Assembly: GCF_025028335.1 (NCBI RefSeq)
Contig: NZ_JAFEUW010000001.1
Location: forward strand, 2,170,001 to 2,234,000
Direction: 5' to 3'
Length of the DNA stretch: 64,000 nt
DNA from: Brachybacterium sillae
GTDB lineage: Bacteria > Actinomycetota > Actinomycetes > Actinomycetales > Dermabacteraceae
Position numbers and translations under genes: made by a program. The notes beneath the pieces are model-generated. The model was not told where the DNA came from. It searched no databases and saw only the letters and a program-made list of their open reading frames with translations. Below, one piece after another: positions 46,887 to 56,288 of the stretch. Position 1 is the first letter of the stretch; each line of letters starts with the position of its first letter.

Positions 46887-47912
46887 GTGACCCCTGCCCC
46901 GATCTGGCACAGCGTGCCCGAGGTGCCCGCGGATCTGGGCGGCACGGCGGTGGCGATCGGCAACTACGACGGCGTCCACCGAGGCCACCAGGAGGTCTTG
47001 GGTCTTCTCGCACGCGCCGCCCGTGAGCGCGGTCTGCGGCCCGTGGCCGTCACCTTCCATCCGCATCCGCGCCACGTCATGGGCACCCCCGGAGACCCGC
47101 CGCTCCTCACCTCCTATGCGGAACGCGACCGGCTGCTGCTGGAGAACGGAGCGGAGGGCGTCCTCGACCTCCCCTTCACGTGGGAGTTCGCGCAGCACTC
47201 GGCCGAGGAGTTCGTCCTCCGGTTCCTGGTGGAGGGGCTCGGCGCCCGCGCCGTCGTGCTGGGACGTGACACGCGGTTCGGTCGGGGGAACGAGGGCGGC
47301 TTCGACATGATGCAGGAGCTCGGGCGGCGCCATGGTTTCGACGCGCTCCTGGTGGAGGATGTCGGCCCTGCCCACTGCGACGGCCGCGTGTCATCGTCGA
47401 TCATCCGCGAGGCACTGCTCAGCGGAGACGTGGCGCGTGCTGAGGAGCTGTTGGGCCGGCCCCATCGGGTGACCGACACCGTCCGCGGTGGCTTCCGTCG
47501 CGGTCGCACCATGGGTTTCCCCACCGCGAACCTCGGCCCGGCCCCGGAGGGTCTCGTCCCCGCTGACGGCGTCTATGCCGCCTACCTCACGGTGCTGGAG
47601 CAGCACCCGTCGAACGCCGCGGCCCATCCGCCGCTGGAGCGCCGCGCCTGCACCGTCTCCATCGGCACCAACCCCACCTTCCGGGAGAACCCCGACGATC
47701 CCGCCCCGCGGATGGTCGAGGCGCATGTGCTCGACGACCTCGACCTCGAGCTCTACGGCGACCTCGTGCGCCTGGAGTTCATCGCCTATCAGCGCCCGAC
47801 CCTGTGCTTCGACGGGATGGAGGCACTGGTGGAACAGATGCACGAGGACGTGGCTGTGACCCGCCGCACCCTGGCCGAGCGGGCCTCCCGGGCCGGCGCT
47901 CCCTCCTGGTAG
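46887..47912 (+). CDS. ribF: Bifunctional riboflavin kinase/FAD synthetase
   Basis: A 341-residue enzyme converting riboflavin to FMN and FAD. The GTG at 46887 follows GGAAGGAA; an ATG at 46845 would lie only 12 nt from the predicted -10. The adenylyltransferase domain has AIGNYDGVHRGHQEVL (HxGH) and TFHPHPRHVMG. The C-terminal kinase domain has GRTMGFPTANL and SIGTNPTF. It lies between truB and rpsO as in most bacteria. Its TAG stop is part of the rpsO -10. Confidence 0.95.
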   Translation: MTPAPIWHSVPEVPADLGGTAVAIGNYDGVHRGHQEVLGLLARAARERGLRPVAVTFHPHPRHVMGTPGDPPLLTSYAERDRLLLENGAEGVLDLPFTWEFAQHSAEEFVLRFLVEGLGARAVVLGRDTRFGRGNEGGFDMMQELGRRHGFDALLVEDVGPAHCDGRVSSSIIREALLSGDVARAEELLGRPHRVTDTVRGGFRRGRTMGFPTANLGPAPEGLVPADGVYAAYLTVLEQHPSNAAAHPPLERRACTVSIGTNPTFRENPDDPAPRMVEAHVLDDLDLELYGDLVRLEFIAYQRPTLCFDGMEALVEQMHEDVAVTRRTLAERASRAGAPSW

Positions 47913-47915
47913 GTT
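47910..47915 (+). promoter_or_regulatory. -10 hexamer of rpsO overlapping the ribF stop
   Basis: TAGGTT followed by GG; its TAG ends ribF. It would give rpsO a leader of about 110 nt. Confidence 0.55.
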
Positions 47916-48031
47916 GGAAAGGCCGTGTGATCGGCCGCGGAGAGCCATGCCCTCGTTCGGGGGTGGCTCGCAGAGAGAGCCCGGGTGAACAGGCCCCGGT
48001 GCGCCGCGCAACGACAGAATGAGGAGAGCCA

Positions 48032-48301
48032 GTGGCCTTCGATTCCGCGACCAAGCAGGACATCATCAAGGAGTTCGGGACGTCCGAGGGCGACACCGGC
48101 TCCCCGGAGGTGCAGGTCGCGCTGCTCACGCACCGCATCAAGTACCTCACCGAGCACCTCAAGACCCACAAGCATGACCACCACAGCCGCCGCGGCCTGA
48201 TGCTGCTGGTCGGCCAGCGGAAGCGTCACCTGAAGTACCTTCAGCAGGTCGACATCGAGCGGTACCGCTCGCTGATCCAGCGTCTGGGTCTGCGCCGCTG
48301 A
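48032..48301 (+). CDS. rpsO: 30S ribosomal protein S15
   Basis: An 89-residue S15. [69 protein letters not shown] is near-invariant. GTG start after GAGGAGAG. A G/C hairpin follows before pnp. Confidence 0.98.
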   Translation: MAFDSATKQDIIKEFGTSEGDTGSPEVQVALLTHRIKYLTEHLKTHKHDHHSRRGLMLLVGQRKRHLKYLQQVDIERYRSLIQRLGLRR

Positions 48302-48307
48302 ACCCGT

Positions 48308-48337
48308 CCGCCGCTCGCCCCTCGGGGCGGGCGGCGG
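48308..48337 (+). terminator. Hairpin terminator between rpsO and pnp
   Basis: A 14-bp stem with one wobble (48308-48321 with 48324-48337), immediately after rpsO and followed by a T/G-rich stretch. In other bacteria this gap carries the rpsO terminator and processing sites for pnp control. Confidence 0.7.
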
Positions 48338-48491
48338 TTGTGTGTGGGCGACCGTCCGGCCGTCCACCTCACGTCCCGCCCCGGATCGGGCCCGGTCCTC
48401 GGCAGTGACCCGCGGAGCCCCGCGCTCCGAGAGCCACTGGCGATGGCCGTGCAGGACCGGGGCACCCACCCCACCTGACAGGAGAACCCTT

Positions 48492-50777
48492 ATGGCCATG
48501 GAAGGCCCTGAGATCACCGCCACCACCGCCGTCATCGACAACGGCTCCTTCGGCCGCCGCGAGGTCCGCTTCGAGACGGGTCGTCTCGCCCAGCAGGCCG
48601 CCGGAGCGGTCAGCGTCTACCTGGACGACGACACCATGGTCTTCTCGGCCACCGCGGTGTCGAACCGCCCGAAGGACCAGTTCGACTTCTTCCCCCTCAC
48701 CGTGGATGTCGAGGAGCGGATGTACGCCGCCGGCCGCATCCCCGGCTCGTTCTTCCGCCGCGAGGGCCGCCCCACCACCGACGCGATTCTCGCCGCCCGC
48801 CTCACCGACCGCCCCCTGCGCCCGGCCTTCGTGAAGGGCCTGCGCAACGAGGTCCAGGTCGTGCTGACGGTGATGGCCGTCAACCCGGACGATGCCTACG
48901 ACGTCGTCGGCATCAACGGCGCCTCCGCCTCCACCCAGATCTCCGGCCTGCCCTTCTCCGGCCCGATCGGCGGCGTGCGCATCGCCCTGATGCCGACCGC
49001 CGAGGGTGGCCAGTGGGTCGCCTTCCCGACCTTCTCCCAGCTGGAGGAGGCCGTGTTCTCGATGGTCGTGGCCGGCCGCATCGTCGGTGACGACGTCGCG
49101 ATCATGATGGTCGAGGCCGAGGCCACCGACCACGCCTGGACGCTGATCACCGAGCAGGGTGCGATCGCCCCGACGGAGGAGGTCGTCGCCGAGGGTCTGG
49201 AGGCCGCCAAGGTCTTCATCCGCAGCCTCTGCGAGGCCCAGCAGGAGCTGGCCGCGAAGGCCGCCAAGCCGGTGCGCGAGTTCCCGCTGTTCCTGGACTA
49301 CCAGGACGACGCCTACGACATCGTCGCGGGTGCCGCCACGGACCGGCTCGCCGAGGTCATGCGCATCGCCGGCAAGCAGGAGCGGGAGACCTCGACCGAG
49401 GAGCTGCTGGCCGCGGTCACCGAGGAGCTCGGCGGCGAGGGCAAGGCCCTCGAGGGCCGTGAGAAGGAGATCACCGGGGCGTTCCGCGCTCTGACCAAGA
49501 AGGTCGTGCGCCAGCGGATCCTCACCGAGGGCACCCGCATCGACGGCCGCGGACTGCGCGACATCCGTCAGCTGGCCGCCGAGGTCGAGGTGCTGCCGCG
49601 CGTGCACGGCTCGGCGCTGTTCGAGCGCGGCGAGACCCAGATCCTGGGTGTCACCACGCTGAACATGCTGAAGATGGAGCAGCAGATCGATTCGCTCACG
49701 CCGATCGACAAGAAGCGCTACATCCACCACTACAACTTCCCGCCGTACTCCACCGGTGAGACCGGCCGCGTCGGCTCCCCGAAGCGCCGCGAGATCGGCC
49801 ACGGCATGCTCGCCGAGCGCGCCATCGTGCCGGTGCTGCCCAGCCGCGAGGAGTTCCCGTACGCGATCCGTCAGGTCTCCGAGGCCCTCGGGTCCAACGG
49901 CTCGACCTCGATGGGCTCGGTCTGCGCCTCCACCCTGTCGCTGCTCAACGCCGGTGTGCCGCTGAAGGCGCCGGTGGCGGGCATCGCCATGGGTCTGGTG
50001 TCCGACACCGTCGACGGCGAGACCAAGTACGCCGCCCTGACCGACATCCTCGGGGCCGAGGACGCCTTCGGCGACATGGACTTCAAGGTCGCCGGCACCA
50101 AGGACTTCGTCACCGCCATCCAGCTCGACACCAAGCTCGACGGCATCCCCGCCTCGGTGCTGGCCGGCGCGCTGTCCCAGGCCCGTGAGGCCCGGCTGCA
50201 CATCCTCGGCGTCCTCGCCGAGGCGATCGACACCCCGGATGAGATGAGCCCGAACGCCCCGCGCGTCCTGGCCGTGACGATCCCGGTTGACAAGATCGGT
50301 GCGGTCATCGGCCCGAAGGGGCAGATCATCAACCAGATCCAGGACGACACCGGCGCCGACATCACCATTGAGGACGACGGCACCGTGTACATCGGCGCCA
50401 CCGACGGTCCCGCCGCCGAGGCCGCCCGCAGCGCGATCAACGCCATCGCCAACCCGATGGTGCCGGAGGTCGGCGAGCGCTACCTCGGCACCGTCGTGCG
50501 GGTCGTGGACTTCGGGACGTTCGTCTCCCTCACCCCGGGCAAGGACGGCCTGCTTCACGTGACGCAGCTGCGCAAGCTCAACGGCGGCAAGCGCGTGGAG
50601 AAGGTCGACGACGTCGTGTCCGTCGGCCAGAAGGTCGAGGTCGAGATCCGCGAGATCGACGCCCGCGGCAAGATCAGCCTGGCCGTGCCGGAGGACGAGT
50701 CCGCCGCCGCGGAGACCCCGGCAGGGGAGACCGCAACGGCCGCCTCGGTCGAGGACGACGCCCCCACCGCGGAGTGA
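48492..50777 (+). CDS. pnp: Polyribonucleotide nucleotidyltransferase
   Basis: A 761-residue phosphorolytic 3'-5' exoribonuclease. Two RNase PH domains (about 20-240 and 345-575; for example [31 protein letters not shown]) flank a helical domain. KH ([23 protein letters not shown]) and S1 ([29 protein letters not shown]) domains follow. A short acidic tail ends it. AGGAG lies 7 nt before the ATG. RNase J is encoded 7 kb downstream, so two major mRNA-decay enzymes share this region. Confidence 0.97.
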   Translation: MAMEGPEITATTAVIDNGSFGRREVRFETGRLAQQAAGAVSVYLDDDTMVFSATAVSNRPKDQFDFFPLTVDVEERMYAAGRIPGSFFRREGRPTTDAILAARLTDRPLRPAFVKGLRNEVQVVLTVMAVNPDDAYDVVGINGASASTQISGLPFSGPIGGVRIALMPTAEGGQWVAFPTFSQLEEAVFSMVVAGRIVGDDVAIMMVEAEATDHAWTLITEQGAIAPTEEVVAEGLEAAKVFIRSLCEAQQELAAKAAKPVREFPLFLDYQDDAYDIVAGAATDRLAEVMRIAGKQERETSTEELLAAVTEELGGEGKALEGREKEITGAFRALTKKVVRQRILTEGTRIDGRGLRDIRQLAAEVEVLPRVHGSALFERGETQILGVTTLNMLKMEQQIDSLTPIDKKRYIHHYNFPPYSTGETGRVGSPKRREIGHGMLAERAIVPVLPSREEFPYAIRQVSEALGSNGSTSMGSVCASTLSLLNAGVPLKAPVAGIAMGLVSDTVDGETKYAALTDILGAEDAFGDMDFKVAGTKDFVTAIQLDTKLDGIPASVLAGALSQAREARLHILGVLAEAIDTPDEMSPNAPRVLAVTIPVDKIGAVIGPKGQIINQIQDDTGADITIEDDGTVYIGATDGPAAEAARSAINAIANPMVPEVGERYLGTVVRVVDFGTFVSLTPGKDGLLHVTQLRKLNGGKRVEKVDDVVSVGQKVEVEIREIDARGKISLAVPEDESAAAETPAGETATAASVEDDAPTAE

Positions 50778-50869
50778 CCCTCCCCGGGCAGTCGCCTCCG
50801 CGGTGACCGCCCGCGCACCACATCGCACGCCGCCCCGTCCCGGAATCCCGGGGCGGGGCGGCGTCGTGG

Positions 50870-50875
50870 GAGAAT
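50870..50875 (+). promoter_or_regulatory. -10 of the M16 peptidase gene, leaderless spacing
   Basis: GAGAAT ends 6 nt before the ATG at 50882, with no Shine-Dalgarno in the gap. Confidence 0.45.
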
Positions 50876-50881
50876 CGACCG

Positions 50882-52231
50882 ATGCCTCGCGACCTTCCCT
50901 TCGATGACCCCCGCAGTGACGTGGTGCTGTCCGCCGATGGCGCCCACGTGGTGCGGCGCAGTGTTCTCCCCGGCGGCGTGCGGCTGCTGACCGAGACCGA
51001 CGACTCCGTGCGCAGCGCCAGCATCGGACTGTGGCTGCCGGTGGGATCACGCGATGAGGCGCCCGAGCATGCCGGCAGCACCCATGTGTTGGAGCATCTG
51101 CTGTTCAAGGGGACGCAGCGGCGCACGGCCCTGGACATCGCCACCGTCTTCGATGAGATCGGCGGGGAGTCCAACGCGGTCACGGCCAAGGAGCACACCT
51201 TCTACTACGGCCGGGTGCGCAGCGCCGACGTACCGCTCGCCGTCGACGTCCTCACCGACATGGTCACCTCCTCCACCCTCACGGCAGAGCACCTCGCCAC
51301 CGAACGCGAGGTCATCCTGGAGGAGCTGGCGATGGCGGAGGACGACCCCACCGATGTCGGCTACGAGACGTTCCTGGCGCGGGTGCTCGGCCCCGACACC
51401 CCCCTGGGGCGGCCCGTCGGCGGCACCCCCGCGACGGTCTCCGCCCTCACCGCCGAGGACGTGCGCGCCCACTACGAGCGCCACTACCGGCCCGACAACC
51501 TCGTCGTGACCGCCGTCGGCGACGTCGACCACGAGCAGCTGCGCGCGATGCTGCTGGAGGGGTTGCGCGCCGGTGGGTGGGAGCTGGAGGAGGGCCGCCT
51601 GCCCGCGGCGCATCCGCTGACCCGCCCCGCCCAGCCGCACGGCCTGGCCGACGTCACCGAGCTCACCGCGCACGTGCTGCACCGCGACACCGAGCAGACG
51701 CACATCTACCTCGGTGGGCCGGGTCTGCCGGCCACCAGCGAGGACCGCCACGCCCTCGGGGTGCTGATGTCGATCCTCGGCGGCGGCATGAGCTCGCGCC
51801 TGTTCCAGCATGTGCGGGAGGAGCGGGGCCTGGCATACAGCGTCTACTCCTTCACCGCCGGGTACCGGGAGAGCGGCCTGTTCGGCATGTACGCCGCCTG
51901 TCGCCCCAAGAGCACCGCCCAGGTGGTGGAGCTGCTCGGTGAGGGACTCGCCCAGATGGGCCGGCACGGGGTCACCGAGGCGGAGATGCGCCGCGCCCTG
52001 GGGCAGATCACCGGATCGCTGGCACTGGGCCTGGAGGACACCAGTTCCCGCATGGGCCGCCTCGGCACCGCCGAACTGGTCCACGGCCGCTACTCCACCG
52101 TCGATGAGACCATCGCCGCGATCGCCGCGGTCACGCGTGACCAGGTGCAGGAGCTTGCCGAGCGCCTCGCCGGCCGTTTCACCACCCGGGTGGACGTCGG
52201 CCCGCAGGCGACGGACCCCGAGGCCCGCTGA
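50882..52231 (+). CDS. M16 family zinc peptidase (pitrilysin-like)
   Basis: A 449-residue cytoplasmic metallopeptidase. The inverted zinc motif HVLEH (68-72) is followed by NAVTAKEHTFYYGRV and the distal Glu region EREVILEELAMAEDDP. The C-terminal half is the inactive M16 partner domain (GGGMSSRLFQHVREERGLAYSVYSF). It directly follows pnp in many Gram-positives. Substrates are unknown. Confidence 0.93.
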   Translation: MPRDLPFDDPRSDVVLSADGAHVVRRSVLPGGVRLLTETDDSVRSASIGLWLPVGSRDEAPEHAGSTHVLEHLLFKGTQRRTALDIATVFDEIGGESNAVTAKEHTFYYGRVRSADVPLAVDVLTDMVTSSTLTAEHLATEREVILEELAMAEDDPTDVGYETFLARVLGPDTPLGRPVGGTPATVSALTAEDVRAHYERHYRPDNLVVTAVGDVDHEQLRAMLLEGLRAGGWELEEGRLPAAHPLTRPAQPHGLADVTELTAHVLHRDTEQTHIYLGGPGLPATSEDRHALGVLMSILGGGMSSRLFQHVREERGLAYSVYSFTAGYRESGLFGMYAACRPKSTAQVVELLGEGLAQMGRHGVTEAEMRRALGQITGSLALGLEDTSSRMGRLGTAELVHGRYSTVDETIAAIAAVTRDQVQELAERLAGRFTTRVDVGPQATDPEAR

Positions 52232-52256
52232 GGCCTCCGCGTTAGAAAGGATCCCC

Positions 52257-53069
52257 ATGACCGACAGCCTCTCCGCCCCCCGCCCCGCTGAGGACCAGGA
52301 ACCCGGAACCGCCGGTGGCAGCCCGCTGCGGGTGGCCGTGCTCGGCGCCCGCGGCCGCATGGGCAGTGCCGCCTGCCGGGCGATCGAGACCGCTGAGGAT
52401 CTCGACCTCGTCGCGCGCATCGGCCACGGGGATGACCTCTCCGCCCTCACCGAGGCCGACGCCCAGGTGGCGGTGGACCTCACCGTGCCGGACGCCGCCC
52501 TCGACAACGTGCTCTGGGCGATCGACCACGACATCCACGTCGTCGTCGGCACCACCGGATGGACCGAGGAGCGGCTGCAGCAGGTCAGCACCGCCCTCGA
52601 GGACCACCCGCAGGTGGGAGTGCTGATCGCGCCGAACTTCGCCATCGGTGCGGTGCTGGCGATGCGCTTCGCGGAGATCGCCGCCCGCTACTACGAGAGC
52701 GCCGAGATCATCGAACTGCATCACCCCGACAAGCTCGACGCCCCCTCCGGCACCGCCCGGCACACCGCCGCCGCGATCGCCCGCGGTCGGGCGGAGGCCG
52801 GGCTCGGGCCGGTGCCCGACGCCACCCGGCAGGACCCGGAAGGTGCCCGGGGTGCCGTGCTCGACGGCATTCACGTGCATGCGGTGCGGCTGCGGGGTCT
52901 CACCGCCCACGAGGAGGTCGTCTTCGGCGGGGAGGGTGAGCAGTTCACCCTGCGCCACGACTCCTTCGACCGGGTGAGCTTCATGCCCGGGGTGCTGCTG
53001 GGGGTGCGGGAGGTCGGCTCCTGGCCGGGATTGACCATCGGCCTCGATCAGTACATGGACCTCGGCTGA
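52257..53069 (+). CDS. dapB: 4-hydroxy-tetrahydrodipicolinate reductase
   Basis: A 270-residue NAD(P)H enzyme of lysine/diaminopimelate synthesis, using the product of DapA encoded at 56.3 kb. VAVLGARGRMGSAACRAI is the nucleotide site, VVGTTGWTEERL and APNFAIGAVLAM the core, and ELHHPDKLDAPSGTA the substrate loop with the catalytic His/Lys. About 25 extra N-terminal residues precede the fold. AAAGGATC lies upstream of the ATG. Confidence 0.96.
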   Translation: MTDSLSAPRPAEDQEPGTAGGSPLRVAVLGARGRMGSAACRAIETAEDLDLVARIGHGDDLSALTEADAQVAVDLTVPDAALDNVLWAIDHDIHVVVGTTGWTEERLQQVSTALEDHPQVGVLIAPNFAIGAVLAMRFAEIAARYYESAEIIELHHPDKLDAPSGTARHTAAAIARGRAEAGLGPVPDATRQDPEGARGAVLDGIHVHAVRLRGLTAHEEVVFGGEGEQFTLRHDSFDRVSFMPGVLLGVREVGSWPGLTIGLDQYMDLG

Positions 53070-53070
53070 G

Positions 53071-53517
53071 GTGCGCGGCACCCTGCTGGTGGCGGGTCTG
53101 GTCCTCGTCACCGCCGCCTACTGCTGGGGCCTCGGCTGGATCGCCTGGGGGTTCTGGCGCGCCGGGGGAGTGGTCGGAGGGGGCCTCGCCCTCGCGACCC
53201 TGCTGTTCCTGCTGCTGAGCGTGTGGGTGACATGGCGGGAGGTGCGGTTCGGGCTCGCCTCCGCGCATCTGGTGGCGGCGGTGCCGGTGGATCATGCGGC
53301 CGGTCGGGGCGGTCTGCGGCACGATCTGCCGCGGCCGCAGCGTCAGGAGCTCGCCCGACAGGAGTTCGACCGGGCGCGGGAGGTCGCCGCGGGGCCCGAC
53401 GCCACCTGGCCGGACTGGGTGCGGCTGGCCCGCGCCTACGACGATCTGGGGGACCGTCGCCACGCCCGCGAGGCCATGCGCCGCGCCATCGCGCTCGAGC
53501 GCACGGCACGCCGCTGA
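53071..53517 (+). CDS. Small membrane protein with TPR-like C-terminus
   Basis: A 148-residue protein starting 1 nt after dapB. Two hydrophobic segments (about 4-26 and 33-52) are followed by a charged region and a helical-repeat-like end (WPDWVRLARAYDDLGDRRHAREAMRRAIALE) that looks like one TPR unit. Similar unnamed proteins lie between dapB and thyX in related actinobacteria. Function unknown. Confidence 0.75.
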   Translation: MRGTLLVAGLVLVTAAYCWGLGWIAWGFWRAGGVVGGGLALATLLFLLLSVWVTWREVRFGLASAHLVAAVPVDHAAGRGGLRHDLPRPQRQELARQEFDRAREVAAGPDATWPDWVRLARAYDDLGDRRHAREAMRRAIALERTARR

Positions 53518-53536
53518 CCGCCGCGTGACCCGCGGT

Positions 53537-53851
53537 TCAGCCCAGCCCGAGGGCCCAGGCAGCCGCGGCGGTCAGGGCCGCGGTGATCACCACCACCAGG
53601 AACGGCGCCCGGCGCCACAGAAGAACCGCCGCGACCGCCAGGGCGAGCAGCCGGGCATCCGCCACCACCAGCGGCCCCGCCGTGGCGGTCTGCACCGCCA
53701 CCAGTGCCCCCAGCAGCGCCAGCGGCAGCAACGTCGTGATCCGCGCGACCACCGGGCGCTCCAGCAGAGAGGCGGGCACCTGATAGCCGATCCACTTCTG
53801 CAGGAACGACGCCACCGACACCACGATCACCGCCACCCACAGCGCACTCAT
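53537..53851 (-). CDS. azlD: AzlD family transporter subunit
   Basis: A 104-residue protein with three or four hydrophobic helices; WVAVIVVSVASFLQKWIGYQVP is the typical AzlD N-terminus. AzlD is the small partner of AzlC in export of branched-chain amino acids or related compounds. It overlaps azlC by 4 nt. Confidence 0.88.
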   Translation of the reverse strand: MSALWVAVIVVSVASFLQKWIGYQVPASLLERPVVARITTLLPLALLGALVAVQTATAGPLVVADARLLALAVAAVLLWRRAPFLVVVITAALTAAAAWALGLG

Positions 53852-54675
53852 GCCGCCCCCTCCGTCGCAGACCGGGACCCGGTGGCGCGGCGGCCCAGCA
53901 GCAGCCCGGCGGCGACCCCGGCCCCACCGGCGGCAAGCACGGGAAGGCCTGCGGGCAGCATCGGCGTCACCAGCAGCGCCACGAACGCGGCGGCCACCGC
54001 CACCGCCACGGCGTCACGGGAGACGAGTCGCGGCCAGAGGAGCGCGAGGAACGCGGCCGCCGCTGCGGCATCCAGACCCCAGGCAGCGGGATCCGCGATC
54101 GCCTGCCCCGCGAGGGCCCCGAGCAGGGAGAACAGCGCCCAGAACACCCAGACCGCCACCCCGGCGGCCCAGAACCCGGCCCGCTGCTCCCGGGGGGTGC
54201 GGCCACTGAGAGCGGTGGCGGTGGACTCGTCGATCGTCAGCTGCGCGGCGAGTGCCCGCAGCGCCGGGCGGCGGGGCATCACCCGGGACATCACCACCCC
54301 GTAGACGGTGTTGCGCAGACCCAGCAGCAGCGTCGCCACCACCGCGCCGACCTCCGACCCGCCAGCGCCGACCACCCCGGCGAAGGCGAACTGTCCGCCA
54401 CCGGTGAACATCACCATCGACAACACCATGGCCTGCGCGAGGTCCAGACCGGAGGCGGTGGCGAGGGCACCGAAGGAGATGCCGTACAGGCCCGTCGCGA
54501 GACCGACGGACAGTCCGCGGTGCCGGATCGCCCGCAGGCCCTCCTGCTGCGAGGCATCCGCGTTCCCCCCGCCCGCGACGCCGGAGCGGGAGGTGACTGC
54601 CTCGTCGGCCTCGTCGGCCGCATCATGCCCGGCGGGGGATGAGGTGGCGGAGCGGGGCGGCACGGCGGGGGACAC
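53848..54675 (-). CDS. azlC: AzlC family branched-chain amino acid exporter, large subunit
   Basis: A 275-residue membrane protein with a polar ~45-residue N-terminal tail and about seven hydrophobic segments. GLATGLYGISFGALATASGL and GGGQFAFAGVVGAGG are the AzlC hallmarks. The GTG start has TAGCAT 6 nt before it. The azlCD pair is transcribed against dapB and is probably an accessory insertion in the dapB-thyX interval. Confidence 0.9.
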   Translation of the reverse strand: MSPAVPPRSATSSPAGHDAADEADEAVTSRSGVAGGGNADASQQEGLRAIRHRGLSVGLATGLYGISFGALATASGLDLAQAMVLSMVMFTGGGQFAFAGVVGAGGSEVGAVVATLLLGLRNTVYGVVMSRVMPRRPALRALAAQLTIDESTATALSGRTPREQRAGFWAAGVAVWVFWALFSLLGALAGQAIADPAAWGLDAAAAAAFLALLWPRLVSRDAVAVAVAAAFVALLVTPMLPAGLPVLAAGGAGVAAGLLLGRRATGSRSATEGAA

Positions 54676-54681
54676 GCCCCC

Positions 54682-54687
54682 ATGCTA
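54682..54687 (-). promoter_or_regulatory. -10 of azlCD, leaderless spacing
   Basis: On the minus strand TAGCAT ends 6 nt before the GTG at 54675, with no ribosome site. Confidence 0.5.
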
Positions 54688-54746
54688 GGGATTCGCGTCC
54701 GGCGCCCGTCGGGCCGCCCGATGCGCGGGCCACCCCCACGACGTGA

Positions 54747-54752
54747 GAGCGT
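54747..54752 (+). promoter_or_regulatory. Weak possible -10 of the HAD gene
   Basis: GAGCGT ends 7 nt before the ATG at 54760. It is poor by sequence and listed only because of the shared spacing. Confidence 0.25.
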
Positions 54753-54759
54753 AGGCGCC

Positions 54760-55452
54760 ATGACGTCTGTCTCCGGAGCCCTCGACCTCACCGCCGCCGC
54801 TCTGCTGCTCGACATGGACGGCACCCTCGTCGACTCCGGGGATGCGGTGGTGCGGTCGTGGAACCGACTGTTCCAGGAACTCGGAAGCGCCGAGCGCTTC
54901 GACCATCGCTTCCACGGCACCCCCGCCCGGGGCGTGCTGCGGCGGGTGTTCCCCGACATGGACGACGCCGAGATGCAGTGGGCCTTCACCCGCATCGAGG
55001 ATCTCGAGGTCGCCGACGTCGACGAGGTCCACGCCCTGCCCGGCACGGAGGACCTCCTCGCCGCACTCGATGCCGCAGCGCGGGACCTCGATCGCCCCAC
55101 CTGGACCATCGTCACCTCCTGCACGCAGCGACTCTTCGCGGCCCGGTGGGCCCGCACGGGCCTGCCCGTCCCCGACGGGTTGATCACCGCCGACGAGGTG
55201 CACCGCGGCAAACCCGACCCGGAGCCGTACCTGCGCGGTGCCGCCGCGGTCGGCATCGCTCCCGAGCACTGCCTGGTGGTGGAGGACTCCGTCGGCGGGC
55301 TCGAGGCGGGCCGCGGTGCCGGCTGCCGCACCCTCGCCATCACCACCACCACCCCGGCCGAGGCCCTCGCGCCGGGGGCCGATGCGGTGATCGACTCCCT
55401 CGTGGGCCTGCGCGTGAGCGTCGAGGACGACCACCTACGACTGCTTCGGTGA
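54760..55452 (+). CDS. HAD family phosphatase
   Basis: A 230-residue hydrolase of the beta-phosphoglucomutase/sugar-phosphatase branch. Motif I is LLDMDGTLVDSG with the nucleophilic Asp, followed by a cap domain, motif II TIVTSCT, and motifs III/IV GKPDPEPYL and CLVVEDSVGGLEAG. The ATG at 54760 was chosen because the frame upstream would reach into the azlC promoter. The substrate is probably a small sugar phosphate; not certain. Confidence 0.88.
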   Translation: MTSVSGALDLTAAALLLDMDGTLVDSGDAVVRSWNRLFQELGSAERFDHRFHGTPARGVLRRVFPDMDDAEMQWAFTRIEDLEVADVDEVHALPGTEDLLAALDAAARDLDRPTWTIVTSCTQRLFAARWARTGLPVPDGLITADEVHRGKPDPEPYLRGAAAVGIAPEHCLVVEDSVGGLEAGRGAGCRTLAITTTTPAEALAPGADAVIDSLVGLRVSVEDDHLRLLR

Positions 55453-55513
55453 GGAGCACCGACAGGTCGTGGATCCCGGCCGGTCGCACCGGTCCGGGGA
55501 CGATCGCCTGCAC

Positions 55514-55519
55514 TAGTCT
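55514..55519 (+). promoter_or_regulatory. -10 of thyX, leaderless spacing
   Basis: TAGTCT, then GGGTGC, then the ATG at 55526: one of the clearest leaderless arrangements in the window. Confidence 0.6.
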
Positions 55520-55525
55520 GGGTGC

Positions 55526-56245
55526 ATGAACGACATCGTGTTCCGGTCCGACGTGACCGTGGAACTGGTCCGGTCCGCCGCCCGGGACGGCGACGTCGTC
55601 TTCGCCGCGCGTGTCTCCACCGTCGGAGAGCAGTCCCTCGCGGCCGCGGGGCAGGACGCCTCCGAGCGCGACGCCGGGCTCATCCGGTACCTCATGCGGG
55701 ACCGCCACGGCAGCCCCTTCGAGCACAACTCGTTCACCTTCTACGTCGAGGCGCCGATCTTCGTCTTCCGTGAGTTCATGCGCCACCGCATCGCCTCCTA
55801 CAACGAGGAGTCCGGCCGGTACCGCGAGATGCGGCCGGTGTTCTTCGTGCCGGCGCGCGAGCGGAACCTGGTGCAGGTCGGCAAGCCCGGCGCCTACCAG
55901 TTCCAGCCCGGCAGCGACGAGCAATACGAACTGGTCGACCAGCAGGTGCGCGAGCAGTCCGCGAGCGCCTACGCCGCCTATCGGCGGATGCTCGAGGCGG
56001 GGGTCGCCCGGGAGGTCGCCCGGTCCGTGCTGCCGCTGAACCTGTTCTCCTCGATGTACGTCACGGTCAACGCCCGTTCCCTGATGAACTTCCTCTCCCT
56101 GCGCACCAGCCGGGAGTCGTCCCGCTTCCCGTCGTTCCCGCAGCGGGAGATCGAGATGGTCGCCGAGAAGATGGAGGCCCTCTTCGCGGAGGCGATGCCG
56201 CTGACCCACCAGGCCTTCGAGGACGGCGGCCGCGTCGCCCCGTGA
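55526..56245 (+). CDS. thyX: FAD-dependent thymidylate synthase
   Basis: A 239-residue flavoenzyme making dTMP with methylene-tetrahydrofolate and NADPH. The ThyX signature RHRIASYNEESGRY starts at residue 86. HGSPFEHNSFTFYVEAPIFVFREFM precedes it, and NLFSSMYVTVNARSLMNFLSLR carries the C-terminal active-site residues. dapA follows 43 nt downstream. Confidence 0.97.
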   Translation: MNDIVFRSDVTVELVRSAARDGDVVFAARVSTVGEQSLAAAGQDASERDAGLIRYLMRDRHGSPFEHNSFTFYVEAPIFVFREFMRHRIASYNEESGRYREMRPVFFVPARERNLVQVGKPGAYQFQPGSDEQYELVDQQVREQSASAYAAYRRMLEAGVAREVARSVLPLNLFSSMYVTVNARSLMNFLSLRTSRESSRFPSFPQREIEMVAEKMEALFAEAMPLTHQAFEDGGRVAP

Positions 56246-56288
56246 GCCGCTCCTCATCCGCCCCACACCTCCACCCCCAGGAGCCCGC

